DNA of 64,000 nt, taken from positions 29,809-93,808 of the forward strand of contig JAJTUP010000143.1 of NCBI GenBank assembly GCA_021399435.1. Reading direction: 5' to 3'. The DNA comes from Diaporthe sp. PMI_573. Its lineage: Eukaryota; Ascomycota; Sordariomycetes; Diaporthales; Diaporthaceae. The translations under genes and the position numbers were made by a program. The notes beneath the pieces were generated by a model that searched no databases, was not told the DNA's origin, and saw only the letters and a list, made by a program, of their open reading frames with translations. Below are positions 48,360 through 61,509 of this stretch, in pieces (positions within the stretch are counted from its first letter, which is position 1; each line of letters begins with the position of its first letter).

Positions 48360-49660
48360 AGACCCTAAGAGGTGTGCGATGCTCCCCGACCCTCTAAAGT
48401 TTAACGGAACTTGATCAGCCTTCTAAGCCTGGTACCTTAAAGTATAGAATAAGCTAAGGGTAGATAGGCAGGTAATTAGATCCTCTTCTAACTAGTTTAC
48501 CTATATCTATTTAAGGCTTAAGAGGACGCCATAGAATATAATAATTATGTTTATAGAAAGAGGTAGTACTAATAGCAAGTATGATCTAGAGGGTTACCTA
48601 GAGTACTTATATAAGTACTATAAGGACCCTAATACTTAGAAGTAAGCTCTAGACTATCTAAGGTCTATCCAGCAGAAGGATAATAAGAGTTTTATAATAT
48701 TTCTTCCCTAGTTTGAAAAAGAGCTTACCAATAGTAGAGGCAGCGAGTAGCCTACTATCTCCCAGATCAGCTACCTGGAAGGGGCCCTTAACTAGAAGAT
48801 AAAAGAGAGGCTAATTATCTACCTAGAGCTACCTAGGGAGTACGGGTAATATATTCACATACTGTAAATCCTGGGCTCCTGTATTAATAGCCTAGAGTAT
48901 AGGTAAAGAGGGAACTAGGTACTACAATAGTCCCCGTCTCCCGATTAGAGGCAGGAAGCTAAGAAGTACCTAGTAGTAATAACTACTATAATTAATAAGA
49001 TAGATTAGGAGCCTACTAAGATTTCCCACTCTACGCTCTATAAAAACGAGAAAATTAGGGGTAAGAGAGTTAAGTAGGTTGATTAGAAAGAAATCAACTA
49101 TAGGAAAAAAGAGGGACGTTGTTTCTGTTATGGTTATAACGAGTATCAAGTTAAACACTACCTACTTAAGCTACCCTACTACCCTGAGGCCCTGAAACAG
49201 AAAGTTATTAAGGGCTAATACAGCAAGCCAAAAGAAAGGGCTACTATAAAAGATATAGCCTACAGCTTAGCTAATAAGTCTATGCCTAATTAGAGCAAGG
49301 AGTCGGGAAAAGAGTAGCCTTTGGTGAAAGTTAACACCAGGGAGACTAAGAGGCTATAAGCTAATAGAAGAGGTTTAAAAAGAAGATAAATAGTAATTAG
49401 TTCTATATTAACTTTAGACTTAATAGAACCTACTATACTAAAGCCTTAGTAGATAGTAGCTATTTATGCTATATATCTATTAGCAAATCCTTTACTAAAA
49501 AGCTATACCTCCCTTACATTCCTATTACTCCTAGAGATTTAGAGCAAGTAAACTTTACGTTAGAAGAAGTAATTATACATGTAGTATATATAAATACTAA
49601 TATCAATAGGTATAAACAAGATAGGGCTTTCTTCTACGTGATTTTTAATTAGAAAGAGAA
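48360..49660 (+). pseudogene. Chromovirus D gag and protease region
   Basis: Gag text follows from MLPDPLKFNGT near 48,380 through a capsid-like helix region (FLPWFEKELTNSRGS-like, with TAG for the Trp/Gln codon). It reaches a zinc knuckle at about 49,120-49,165 reading CFCYGYNEYQVKHY, with Cys codons changed to Tyr and His positions altered. A protease-like block near 49,440-49,520 (ALVDSSYLCYISISK, allowing TAG) and ENMILGQPWMNLEEILLNP at about 49,660 lead into RT. Confidence 0.7.
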
Positions 49661-50199
49661 TATGATTTTAGGACAACCATGGATGAACCTTGAGGAGATA
49701 TTACTAAATCCCTTAAAGGGTAAGATTATCTTTAGTTTAACTAGGCTAAAGGTTAAGGAACAAAGCCCTAGGAAGGAAGACTCCCACCCCTTTACTAGGC
49801 ATACTACCTCTATATTTACTAGACTAGTATGGAGAGCCCACCAGCAGCAATCTAATTAAAACCTTAACAAAAGCCAAGGTCTATCAATCTTTACAGCCAG
49901 CCTATATAACATTAAGAAGGCGCTAGTATCTAAGAAGAAGGGCAACCTATAAGAGAAGCTACCACCCTAATACTAGGAGTTCCTACCATTATTTGATTAC
50001 TAGAAGGCTGATCAGCTCCTACCTCATTACTATAAAAGTAATTACAGCATTTTGTTAGAAGTTAGCCTAGATAGGAAGGAGAAAGAGGTCCCGTAGGGGC
50101 CTTTATACAGTATATTAAGGGAAGAGCTTATAGTATTTAGAAGAACATTTACTAAGCTCCTACAGAAGAACTTTATCCATATAAGCAACTCCCCTACCT

Positions 50200-53060
50200 C
50201 TACTCCAGTGTTATTTATAAAGAAACCAGGTAGTAGCCTTTAATTCTATATTAACTATTATGGTCTTAATAAGATTACGTAGAAAGACTAGTATTTACTT
50301 CTACTAATTAGCAAGACTCTTTAGTCCTTATCTAAAGCACGTTAGTTTATAAAGCTAGATATAATTATAGCATTCTATAAGATCTGAGTTAGAGAAGGTA
50401 ATAAATAGAAGACTGTATTTTGTATTTAGTATAGGCTTTTTAAATAGCTAGTAACACCGTTTAGGCTTACAGGAGCCCCAGCAACATTCTAGTAGTATAT
50501 TAATATAATGCTACAAGAATACCTTAACAAGTTCTGCTCAGCCTATATTAATAACATCTTGGTTTATTCTAATAGCTCTCTATTTAATTATTAGGTAAAA
50601 GTTAAGAAGGTATTTATGAGACTCTAGGAAGCAGGTCTACAGGTTAATATCAATAAATACAACTTTAAGACTAAGAACATTAAGTACCTAGGCTTTATAG
50701 TAGAAGTAGGTAGGGGGATTTGAGTTGACTCTGAGAAAATTAAGGCAATTAAGCTATAAGAATACCCCCGATTAGTTTAAGGAGTTTAAGGATTCTTTAG
50801 ATTCACAAACTATTACCAAGATTTTATCCCAAAATTCTCAAACATTACCTACCCCCTTATAGCCCTTACCAAGAAGGGAGTACTATTTATATAGACTATG
50901 GACTGTGGATCAGCTTTTAAGGAACTTAAGTAGCTTTTAATTAGTACTCCTATCTTAGCATAGTAGGACCTAGAGAAATAAATAGTACTTAAGACTAATT
51001 TTTCAGGATATGCTATTAGTGGTATACTATTATAGTATAATGATAAGGGGATACTAAGGCTTGTAGTATTCTATTTAAAGAAGAACTTGCCTATTAAATA
51101 CAACTATCTAATCTACGATAAAGAACTATTAGCAATCATCTATTATATAGAATAATGGGATGCTAAACTCTAAAGTATACCCTCTTTTAAAGTCCTTACC
51201 AACTATAAGAACCTAGAGTATTTTAGGAAGAAGAGACAACTTAGTAAGTAATAAGTATAGTAGTTAGAGACCCTAGCAAGATACAATTTCAAATTATACT
51301 ACTAGGCAGGTAAAGAAGCTGTAGTACCTGATATTCTATCAAGAAGGGAACAAGACATATCCTTTAATATTTAAGATAACCAACTAGTAGGAAGGTACAT
51401 TTAACTTCTTAGGCTATAGGGCTAAAAAACATTTATTATAAACCAGGTTACTCTAATCAGAGCCCAACAAGTATTTATTAAGACTAGATTTATTACTAGG
51501 GGAGATTAGGATGGAGAATTAGACCCAGGGGCCAATTACTTAGATCCCCCAGCACCCCTATTTAAAGATCCGTTATTAAAGGACTTATAAGAACAATTAC
51601 TACAGGTTAATAATCATTACTGGCTAATTAGAGAAGCAGTAATTAGAGAAGAGTATTAATTTCTCTATTAATAAGGATTACCTATCTCTATATTAGAATA
51701 CTCTATAGATAAATAGTAGTAGTTATGTTAAAGAGGTCGTATTTAGGTTCTATATCATAAACCCCTGTAGACTAAGATTATACAAGATATTTATGATTTG
51801 TTCTTTGTAGGTTACCTAGATAGAGATATAACGAGAGCCCTAATTAGCTATAATTTTACTTAGCCTAGGCTTAGTTAAGACGTTTAGAAGTTCTTGTGTA
51901 ATTATAATATATGTGGCTGAAAAGTAGTATAGTGAAAGAAGAAACAAGGGCTGCTAAAGCCTCTTTCTGTTCTAAATTAAGCATGGTTAGAGATATCTAT
52001 AGATTTTATTATATAGCTCCTACTAACTAGTACTAGTTAAGCCACTAACATTATGATTATTATAGATTAACTATTTAAGAATATGATCTTTAAGTCTATA
52101 GTATCTACTACGGCTGGGGAGGTAGCCCAGCACCTACTAGAGTGCCTGATTAGACACTACGGAGTCTTTTTGGTAGTTGTTTTGGATTATGGGCTGCAAT
52201 TTATTAGTCTAACCTAGAAGAAAATATACAAGTTGCTATAGATCAAGTAGAGACTATCTATAGCATATTATCTAGAGATAGATGGAGTAATAGAACGAGC
52301 TAATCAAGTTATTAAAGACTATATACGAACATTTACTATATACTAGCAAGATAACTAGAATAAGATACTACTAGCTGTAATGCTAGCAACTAATAACTAA
52401 GACATAACATCTACTAGGATTAGCCTCTTTTTTACTACCTATAGCTACTATGTAGATATCCTTGGACTAATCAAAGATGAGGGAGACCTATAGATATTAG
52501 GTGATATACCTATTACTATAGGAGAAGCTTTTGTATTAAGGTTATAAGAAGCTATAAAACTTGCCTAAGCTGCTATGGCATCTATTCAGGAGAGGTAAGA
52601 GCACTATATAAACTAAGTAAGGGCCCTATCTAAGTAGTTTAAGAAAGGTAACAAAGTCTAGTTACATCTTAGGAATATAAGGATACTAAGGTTGTTAAAG
52701 AAGCTAGACTAGCTAAATACTAAATATATAGTGGTAGAAGTAATTAGATCCTATAACTATAGATTAGATATACTACCTAGGATCTATAATAGGTTCTATG
52801 TATTACTTTTCTATTAGGCACCTAAGGACCCCCTTTTTTCCTAGACCCACAATAACTATCAGCCTCTAGTTTTTCTAAATAAGGATAACTCTGATTAGGC
52901 TGAATATAAGGTAGAAAAGATACTAAACTACTGGAAGAGAGGCTGTAGAGTCTAAGTACTTGTTAAGTAGAGAGGCTATGTAAGGCCTATATAAGAGCTG
53001 ATATGGAACCTGTTAGATATGGTAGCTCTTGACGTGTATAAACTGGCCCGTGGAGAATTT
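50200..53060 (+). pseudogene. Chromovirus D RT, RNase H, integrase and chromodomain
   Basis: The RT frame has FIKKPGSSL and LDIIIAFYKI, then a catalytic box YINNILVYS where YVDDILVYS is expected (Asp to Asn twice). FFRFTNYYQDFIPKF leads into RNase H (about 50,940-51,350). Integrase has WKYIDFIIQLLL-type first-Asp text near 52,000, VVVLDYGLQFIS with the second Asp near 52,185, and DGVIERANQVIKDY with the catalytic Glu at about 52,290. The chromodomain at about 52,900-53,010 begins EYKVEKILNYWKRG. Only TAG/TAA interruptions are seen. Confidence 0.75.
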
Positions 53061-53164
53061 ATGTCTAATTAGGGCTAGTAACTAGTTATCCCCAACCTAT
53101 ATGCTTAATAGCATCTTAAGGATAGTCTGCCGTAGACCAACAAAAGAGGGAAAGAGGGGGTAGT

Positions 53165-53372
53165 TGTGATAGGCTGAGGCCTAGATGGCTTAGCCTTGGA
53201 ATCTCTTGGCCCGGAAGGGTGTATAGACCAAACCAATATACAGACCCTTCTATATAGATACTTATGGGCGGGAATACGTAGTTGCCTTTGGTTGTTTCCT
53301 TTGTTCTGCAAGTTTAGTTATACTTGTAGAGTAGCCTAGCTAGTTGTAATATACTACCTTGAGACCGTTATA
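53165..53372 (+). repeat. 3' LTR of chromovirus D (208 bp)
   Basis: Partner of 47,441-47,648; followed by the right GCAAG duplication. Confidence 0.92.
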
Positions 53373-53377
53373 GCAAG

Positions 53378-54086
53378 GACCCCTAGACTATTTAGATCTA
53401 GACCTAAGGAATACTAATTAGAAATCCCCGCAGCTTTAAAAGAGTATACATTAGTAGTAACCTGAGCCTCCTCTTTACGATAACGCTCCGACTTAGCATC
53501 TTTCTTATTTAGTAACTAGATACTATGATGGAATAATTTAGAAGACTGCTCTTTAGCTTGGTGTTTTTAGCGACGCAAGTAGGCTAAGCAACTCATAGTA
53601 GTCTGTAACTTTGTTTAAAGTAAAAACAACTCCTTTTTGGTATTAATCTCTTCTTTCTCTAAACACTCCTACTTAGATAATAAACGTTTTACTATAATAA
53701 GTTAGTAAAGAAGAAAAACTAAGGAAAGAGAAAGGAAACCTATAAGAAGTAGCTATATTATTTTTATTATAAGACTTCCTGGTAAAAACATACTTACTAT
53801 AATGCGAGGACTTAGGGGTAATATAATATACATGATTTGCTTTGAAACAACGAGAATAAGGTATGGTTTTGGATATGATATCTTTCTAGTTAATAAGGTT
53901 AGTAAGGGTGGCTTGTTTCTCTAACTTCTTTAGATGAGTCTTTTTAACCTGACCTCGGGTAATATGTAACGATATAGCAGGAAGAACATAATAATTAGAA
54001 GGAAGGATATATAAAGATATGAAGGAAACAGGATAGGAAACTTACTTAAATCTTTAGGGATAAAGAAGTATGAAGGAGGGGAATAA
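53378..54086 (+). pseudogene. 3' internal end of element C/B
   Basis: Resumes the interrupted pol 3' end of the B/C family (CTAGACTATTTAGATC...) and then an apparently non-coding tail. It ends GGAGGGGAATAA immediately before the LTR, the same junction as at 61,497-61,509 in element A, marking the polypurine-rich region used for plus-strand priming. Confidence 0.7.
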
Positions 54087-54560
54087 TGTTATAACCCTGA
54101 TAGAAATAGGACTAATGGTTAGTTTTGCGAAGGAACAACCCTACTAGGCTAGCATACTAGCTAGACAAATAGTACAAGGGACTAAAGCTAATAGTTACGT
54201 GATTGCTAATTAGATAAGACGGATTAATTAGAGTGATAATTAATTCCAGCGATCTAATACTAAGGAGTGATAGGAGCGACTAGTACTCCTAATACTCCCC
54301 TATACTAGATTACTAGGAGTAACCAGTACTCTTAGCAAGCCTTACTAAAGAGATAAATATATAAAGATATACTCGTTACTAGATAGCTAGATAGTATAGA
54401 TAGCTCTTTAGTAGTTAATCTAAGTATTTACCCTAAATAGCTTTTATTAGCTTATGATTATTATCAGAAACCTTATTGCTTAATTAACTGCCTTGTTATG
54501 TATCTTAGACATAAACCCTGATCTATGGTTTAGAGGACCTAGGAAACCTTGATTATTATA
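54087..54560 (+). repeat. 3' LTR of element B (474 bp)
   Basis: Starts TGTTATAACCCTGATAG, ends TTGATTATTATA; followed by ACTAG and then element A pol sequence. Confidence 0.92.
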
Positions 54561-54565
54561 ACTAG

Positions 54566-55618
54566 CTAGATTTACTAGGTGAACCTTGTTAGCTTAGTAA
54601 AAGGAACAATTATATATTATAAGGATAAGTAGAGCTTAGTCCTTAAGGATAGTACCTAAATATATACTTAAACAAGCCTAGTAACTATTTCTTAAAACGG
54701 AGAGAAGGACTTAGTCTCTAGGTAAGCTTTAGAATAGCCCCTAAATAAGCTAGTATAATAACAGTATAAACTAGGTAGTCTACTATAGACTAACGAGAAA
54801 AGCTTATTATTAAGCTAAATATAATATAAACCTAACAAGGAGGGTAGTCTAACATAGACTAATATAAGGAAACAACAAATTATACTTATAGTATAAGAAT
54901 ATATTAAGGAAATCTAACAAGTATTAAGATAGATACAAGAGATCTAGCATATATAGTATAAAACAATACCTATAGTTATGGTTACCTTACTTATAGGAAC
55001 CTCATAATAAGTACTAAAGGCCTAAAGGATCAACTTAGTAAAATAAGTCAAGCCTATCCTTTAATAATTTATTACCTACCTATAGAAAGCTAAGGTAGTA
55101 GAGAAGAATCCTCAGGAGTTTATACCCCAGGAATATTATAAGTACTCAAAGCTATTTTTAGTAACACTTAATACTAAACTACCTAAACATAATAACTAAG
55201 ATTACGAAATACCTCTAGAATCTAGGAAGATACCTAAATTCTCTAAAATTTATAAACTTAATGAAACATAACTTAAGGCACTTAGGGAGTACCTTAATAA
55301 GAACCTAGAAAAAGGTTATATTTAACCATCTACTTTACCTATAAGATACCCAATCCTCTTTATACTTAAGAAAAACAGGAAACTATGACTTTATATAGAT
55401 TATTATTAGCTAAACAACATTACTATAAAAAACCATTACCTACTATCTCTAATTAAAGAACTATAAGACTAACTATAAGGAGCCTAATAGTTTATAGCCC
55501 TAGACCTTAAGAGAGCCTATAACCTTATTAGAATAAAAAAGGGTAAAGAATAGAAAATAGCGTTTTAAACATACTATAAATATTTTAAGTACCTAGTTAT
55601 ATTATTTAAATTAACCAA
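54566..55618 (+). pseudogene. Element A pol, first resumed segment (protease/RT)
   Basis: Collinear with 42,975-44,030 in element C/B but more strongly RIP-mutated. Encodes the N-terminal RT fingers/palm region (RLYIDY-type text near 55,390, ALDLKRAYNLIRIKKGK near 55,500) with TAG/TAA stops. Cut by the Fot1-like element at a TA. Confidence 0.75.
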
Positions 55619-55620
55619 TA

Positions 55621-57946
55621 ACGTGGTTAGACAGTGAGTGGCGGATGACAGTGAGTGGTGGATTTTTCATACAACTGCCAACTTTAGCCAACCCCAGCAC
55701 CCACTCAGGGCAGAAAAATAAATACAAATTAGCACCAATTAGTACCAACTGTTCCCAATTACCCATTTTCAATTAATTTAGTCAATTTAGAGTTATAATA
55801 GGGTTATAATACTAGTCTGAAAGTTTAAAGTTTTGGTAGGTAGGTTTGTTTTTAGTACAGATCACGTCCCCATTTTTCACATTAGTCTCGCATCATTCTA
55901 CCTACTTAAATATTCAATACATCAGAAATCAACAACCACAAATATATCCTTCATCTAAAGAAGGGAAAATCCTTCTTACTATTTAGGCTATTCAGAACTC
56001 CAAGAAAAATCACGTTAAACCACTACCTATAACTCAAGCTACTAAGATCTTTAATATTCCCAAAACAACACTACGCCACAGGATGAACAAACAACGCTCT
56101 CGTATAGAATCACACGTCAATACCTATAAACTCGATCTAGTTAAAGAGCAAACACTTATCCAATATATTATCAAGCAAGATAAACGAGGATTTCTAATAC
56201 GGCTTTCTAGTGTGGAAGATATAGCCAACCTCCTACTAACATCGCGTAACAGCAAGCCGGTTGGCACTAAATAGGCACGACGCTTTGTAGATACACAACC
56301 AAGCCTAAAAACAAGGTTTAATCAGCCTTATGATTACCAGAGGGCCCTCTACGAAGATCCAGAGGTCATTAAGAACTAGTTCTACCTACTCCACAACATA
56401 ATAGCCAAGTATGGTATCATAGACAACAACCTATATAACTTTAACAAGACCAGCTTTATAATAGGCATAATAACCACGTTAATAGTTATTACACGTTCTA
56501 ATCAATATGGAAAGGCTAAATCTATATAGCCTGGAAACCAGGAATGGGCAATAGTCATTAAATATATTAATACAAAGGGCTAGTATATTCCGCCGTTTAT
56601 CATCATACAAGGTACCTACCACCTTACTAACTAGACAATAGAGTCAGGCTTCCCACCAAGCTAGATAATCAAGCCTACTCCAAATAGGTAGATAGATAAC
56701 AAGACTAATCTTGAATAGATTTAGCACTTCGACAAGTATACAAAGTAACAGATAAAGGGTACATACCAGATACTCATCCTTGATAGCCATAAGAGCTATA
56801 TATTAGTAGAGTTTAAGTAATACTACAAAGAGTACAGCATTATCCCTATCAGCATACTACTACATTCTTCTCATCTACTCCAGCCATTAGACGTTAGATT
56901 ATTCTCGCCATTAAAGTATACATATAGTAATGAGATTAATCTCTTCATCCAGGCCTCCATCAACCACATCACTAAGTCTAAGTTCTTTCTTAGGTTCAAA
57001 GCAGCCTATAATAAGATCTTTACAGAGGAAAACATGAAATCTAGGTTCAGAGGAGCTAGGATTTCTCCATAAGACCCAGACTCCGTTATCTCTAAGCTAG
57101 ATATCCGCCTACAAACTCCAATACAGTCCCTTCCCATATCACCATCCAAATAAGAATCACAAACACCCTCCAATACCCACCAGACTATCCAGCAATCAAG
57201 TTTTATTAAGGGCAAGATCTCCAACCATCAAGGCAGCTCCCCTACACCAATTATAAAGGCTGTTAACAGGATGGTAAAGGGAGCACAAGCAATAGCACAC
57301 TCAATTACACTTATAAGCTAGCAGATCCGGACACTTCAAGAGGCTAACATAGTACTTGCTAAACGCTAGAGGGCTAAAAGAAGTCAGGTCCAGCTTAGAA
57401 GAGTACTTAGTATTAAGGACTCTTAGGCAATAATTGAAGAAAAACAAAAAGGGAAGCAGCCAGCTAGTGAAATAGCTAAGGGTACCGAGGAGGTGGTCCG
57501 CGGCGGACTAAGCAAACGATAATGTAGTAACTATGGCAATACTAGGCATTATATAATAACTTATAAGAAAGATGTAAAAAGGTCTAGTCATTTAGATTCC
57601 AAGTAAATAATAGCTCTTTTTTAAGTAGTCCATAGCAAACCGCCTAAATAGTCAGTTTAGGTAGTGTAGATTAAGGTTGATTCTACATAGTTAAAATACT
57701 CTATTTTGGTAGGGAAGCCGATTTTCCCACCAAAAGTCATCCACTTTAGACTAGTACTATAGCCACGCCAACTACTCTAAATTAACTAAATCAATTGAAA
57801 ATAGGTAATTGGGAATGGTTAGCACCAATTAGTACCAATTTGTATTCATTTCTCTACCCTGGGTGGGTACTAGGGTTAGCTAAAGTTGGTAGTTGTATGA
57901 AAAATCCGCCACTTACTATCATCCGCCACTCACTGTCCAACCACGT
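55621..57946 (+). mobile_element. pogo/Fot1-type DNA transposon, 2,326 bp
   Basis: Terminal inverted repeats of about 75 bp (ACGTGGTTAGACAGTGAGTG at the left; the inverse at the right ends AACCACGT) with TA duplicated at 55,619-55,620 and 57,947-57,948. The empty site TAACTAATATACTAG is present in the paralogue near 44,030. It carries one transposase gene in the plus orientation. RIP damage is moderate and mainly in the coding part; the arms differ from each other by a handful of transitions. Confidence 0.93.
55950..57520 (+). pseudogene. Fot1/pogo-like DDE transposase, inactivated
   Basis: The frame starts near 55,950 with an N-terminal helix-turn-helix (ATKIFNIPKTTLRHRM), then a CENP-B-like second helix region (stop-free 56,083-56,274). 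The DDE_1 catalytic domain follows. The expected first Asp in the NFDxTGF-type box reads NFNKTSF, so it is Asn. The second Asp is kept in LILDSHKSY (about 56,779-56,805) and the third in LLQPLDVRLFSPLKY (about 56,878-56,922). The C-terminal tail is basic. About 15 TAG/TAA stops interrupt roughly 520 codons. Catalysis is lost both by stops and by the Asp-to-Asn change. Confidence 0.85.
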
Positions 57947-57948
57947 TA

Positions 57949-59280
57949 TACTAGTATTATTTTAAGCTATAATTAATTACATTCTTAGAAAATATTTAGA
58001 TATCTTTATAGTTATATATTTAGACGATATCCTTATCTACTCCAGAACACTTAAAGAACACAAGAAATATATATACAAGGTACTACAAAAGCTCTAGGAT
58101 ATAAAACTCCTAGTCAAACCAGAGAAAAGCAAGTTTTACACTAAGGAAGTTAACTACCTTAAATATACCATCCAGCCTAGGTAAATTACGATATAAATAT
58201 TTAAGATTAAGGCCATTAAATACTAGCCTACACCTATAAACATTAAGGAAGTTTAAGGATTCCTTAGATATATTAACTTCTATAAACAATTTATTAAAGG
58301 TTATAGAGGACTCGCGAAACCTCTTACAGACCTTACCAAGAAGGACAAGGAGTTTTAATAGATATAAGAAGTATAAGATACTTTTAATATAATAACCTAG
58401 AAGATTCTAGAAAAACTAATACTAGTTAAAGCAGACTCTAATAAGGTCTATAAAGTTAAGACTAATACCTTAGACTTTATAATAGGAGGATAGCTAGGTT
58501 AACAAGATAACCAAGGTAAACTATACCTTATTATATTCTTCTTAAAAAAGCTTAATAGACTAGAGCTTAATTACCCTATATATAATAAAGAGCTTATAGT
58601 AATAATTAAAGCATTTAAGGAATAGTAGCATTACCTTATAAGAGCCAAGCACTAGGTTTAAGTCTATACTAACTATAAGAACCTTACATACTTTATAATA
58701 ACTAAAAAACTCAACGAGTACTAGATTAGATAAGTAGAATTCTTATTATAATTTAACCTCAGGATTACCTACTACAAGGAATCTAAAAATAGATAAGTAG
58801 ACATACTTAGTAAATAGCTAGACTACCTATAGGAGGTTTTACTAGAAATATAGAGTATTTTTTAAGTTACCCCTAATAGAGACTTATTACAAGAACCTTA
58901 ATAACTAGTAATAATACTCTAAGCTAAGGTCAACTCTAGCTAGGAAAACAAGCTTAAGGCAGCTTACCAAAACATATCCCCTAAAGCTAAAGGATAAATA
59001 ATAGAAGATAACGAAATATTATATCAAGGAAGATAACTCTTCATATCTATAGACCTATAAAAGGAACTTATTAAACAAATCTACGAAGCCTTAGTATATA
59101 GATACCAAGGAATTATAGTAGTAATTAAAAGAATTAAACAATACTACTACTTTCTAAAAATAAAGAAAAAAGTCTAAATAGTTATCTAGGACTACGATAT
59201 ATATTATAAAAGCAAGACTACGAGATATAAACCTTATAATCTACTATAACCCCTACTAGTACCTAACAAATTATGGCAAT
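57949..59280 (+). pseudogene. Element A pol, RT end / RNase H / integrase start
   Basis: Resumes RT directly after the Fot1-like element and keeps the catalytic box YLDDILIYS at about 58,018-58,044, unlike the YLDN of element C/B. KSKFYTKEVNYL and [20 protein letters not shown] connection text follow, then RNase H and the start of the integrase zinc-binding domain. Cut by the 440-bp element within integrase. TAG/TAA stops throughout. Confidence 0.75.
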
Positions 59281-59720
59281 AAAAACGGGCAACCAGACAA
59301 CCAAGCTGCCTGTTCTACAGACCACCCCCTCCCTCCCTCCGACTAGAAGGAAAGGGGTGCATCTGCGCGAAGAAAGAGAATCCTGTTACTAGGTGCCTAG
59401 GAGGCAAAAAGGGATCAGATTCTAGACACGGGTATACAGATACAGATAAGATAATAAGATGATTGAGTTGTTCTTCTAAGCTACGGAAGAGGGGAAGAGC
59501 AGAGACCTGTTTTATGTTGGGCTAGAGGGACAAAGAGCTAAGCGGGGTAAAAGCTAAATAGAGCCAAGCAGGGCCAAAGAGCTAAATAGAGCCACCGAGC
59601 CAAACAATGCCGAAAAGCTAAATAAGGCCGAAGAGCTAAATAAGGCCGAAGAGCCAAATGAGGCCGAAGAGCCAAATGAGGCCGAAGAGCCAAATGAGTA
59701 AAACACTATGCCCGACAATA
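59281..59720. mobile_element. 440-bp element with 18-bp internal repeats, unmutated
   Basis: GCAAT is duplicated at 59,276-59,280 and 59,721-59,725. The empty site is visible in element C/B near 46,380. The ends AAAAACGGGCAACC and ...CATGCCCGACAATA share only a short inverted CGGGCA. About 59,585-59,700 contains an 18-bp repeat (GCCGAAGAGCCAAATGAG, about six units). About half GC and free of RIP marks within a heavily mutated host. No coding frame; class unresolved. Confidence 0.8.
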
Positions 59721-59725
59721 GCAAT

Positions 59726-61509
59726 TAATTAGCCTAGACTTCATTATTAAACTACTACTTTTAAAGGAACTAATAACAGGTACCTAGTATAATAGCATTC
59801 TAGTTATCATTAACAGATTCACAAAGTACTCCTACTTTCTACTATACAAGGAAGCAAGTAATATAGACGATCTTACATACACCTTCCTATAAATAATTAT
59901 TAGCAACCATAACATACCACAGGAAATAGTATTAAATAAAGGAACAGTATTTACCTCTAACTTCTAGTAATTACTTATAAAGTTAAAGCTATCCACAGCT
60001 TTCTATCCTTAGATGGATAAACAAACTAAAAGACTAAACTAGATCTTAGAACAATACCTCTATAGTTACATTAACTATAAACAAGACAATTAGGTACAGT
60101 TATTACCCATAGTATAGTTTACCTACAATAATATAGATATAGGTACTACAAAGGTCTCGCCCTTCTATACAAACTATAGCTATAAACCAGAAGCCTACAG
60201 AGAATCAATCTCCAGGCTAGAAGCATAATTAGCTATAGAAAGGGCAACCAAGATTTAAAACCTATAGAAAGAGCTTTAATAAGAACTACTCTTTATACAA
60301 AAACAAATAACAACCTATACTAACAAGAAAAGGTTAAAGGAACTAACCTTAGAGGAGGAGGATAAAGTCTACCTACTCTATAAAAATATTAAAACTAAAC
60401 AACTAAATAACAAACTAGACTATAAAAAGATTAGACTATTTAAAATCAAAAAGAAACTTTCAAACACTAACTTCAGACTCTCACTACTAACCAAGATATA
60501 GATACACCCGGTCTTCTACATATCACTTTTAAAACCAGCACTAGCTAACATATAGCTTAAAACATAGATAAAACTTAAAAATAATAAAAAAGAATAGAAA
60601 GTTAAGAAGATTTTAGATTCTAGAATCTACAATAATAATACTAAATACCTAATTAAATAGAAAAACTATAACAACAAAGATAATACCTAGAAGCTACTTA
60701 AGAACTTAGTAAATTACCAAAAGGCACTTCAGGCCTATTACTAGATAACTAGTCAGAAAAGTCTACCCTAGTATCAAATAATACTAACCCCCAGTTAATA
60801 ATTTTAAAACTACTATTAGCCTATAAAAATAAAGCCAGATTAGAGGCCTCTAAGACAACCTAGTTTATTACTAGACAAGCCTCTTCTTCTTTAATACAAT
60901 TCTCTTTAGGCTCCTCTAATAAATAGAGACCCTTGTAAAGTATCTAACAACCCTACTCTACAACCTTGTAACGCTACTACCTAAGACGGCTTAGCTTAGC
61001 AAAACACTTATTTATTTTATACTATTTCTCCAGTAAAGCCTTTTATGCTCGACTTAGTATATCTTTAGCTTTTTCTTCTTAACGTTTTAGGTACCTCTTC
61101 TCCAAAATCTAGTCCTAAACTAAAAGACACATTAGAAACAGTATACAGAATACAGGGGTATAAGGCACGACTTACCAGAACTTATTAGTACACCCGTATC
61201 TATATAAGAGCAACTACGATAAACATAATTATAGCAATACTTCTTATTATCTAAATTAGATATAAAATACTTTTAACCACATTAATAACACAAGGTATAA
61301 GGCATGACTTTGAAACCTGTCTCTTAGATTAGTAGAGCAAGGGTATAGCGTTACTCTATTTTCTTAAAACAACGAGATTTAGATATACGGTCTAACATAA
61401 TTAGTAGGATATCTAAAGAATAAAGAATACATATAAAGGAAAAGAAGAAAATAGGAAAACATACTAAACAGCTTCTTTAGGATGAAAAAGTAATGGAGGA
61501 GGGGAATAA
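59726..61509 (+). pseudogene. Element A integrase and 3' internal tail
   Basis: Integrase core and C-terminal text collinear with 46,385-47,400 (SVDFIIKLLLLKELITG-type start; TNYSYKPEAYRESISRLEA near 60,165). A non-coding tail follows to a purine-rich GGAGGAGGGGAATAA just before the 3' LTR. RIP-degraded. Confidence 0.7.

Larger units (their letters stand above)
47441..53372 (+). mobile_element. Ty3/Gypsy chromovirus D inserted in element C/B
   Basis: 208-bp LTRs at 47,441-47,648 and 53,165-53,372, both TGTGATAGGCTGAGGCC... to ...TTATA, with GCAAG duplicated at 47,436-47,440 and 53,373-53,377. The length is 5,932 bp, full-length for the group. The internal order is gag, protease, RT, RNase H, integrase and a C-terminal chromodomain. 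It is heavily RIP-mutated inside; the LTRs are less so. Confidence 0.93.
38649..54560 (+). mobile_element. Ty3/Gypsy element B inserted in element A
   Basis: 474-bp LTRs at 38,649-39,122 and 54,087-54,560. Flanking ACTAG duplications at 38,644-38,648 and 54,561-54,565. Joining A across it restores the sequence seen uninterrupted in the paralogue near 42,965 (TTACTAGCTAGATTTAC), an independent proof of the insertion. It contains a further LTR (C), two 534-bp elements, a 483-bp element and chromovirus D. Confidence 0.9.
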
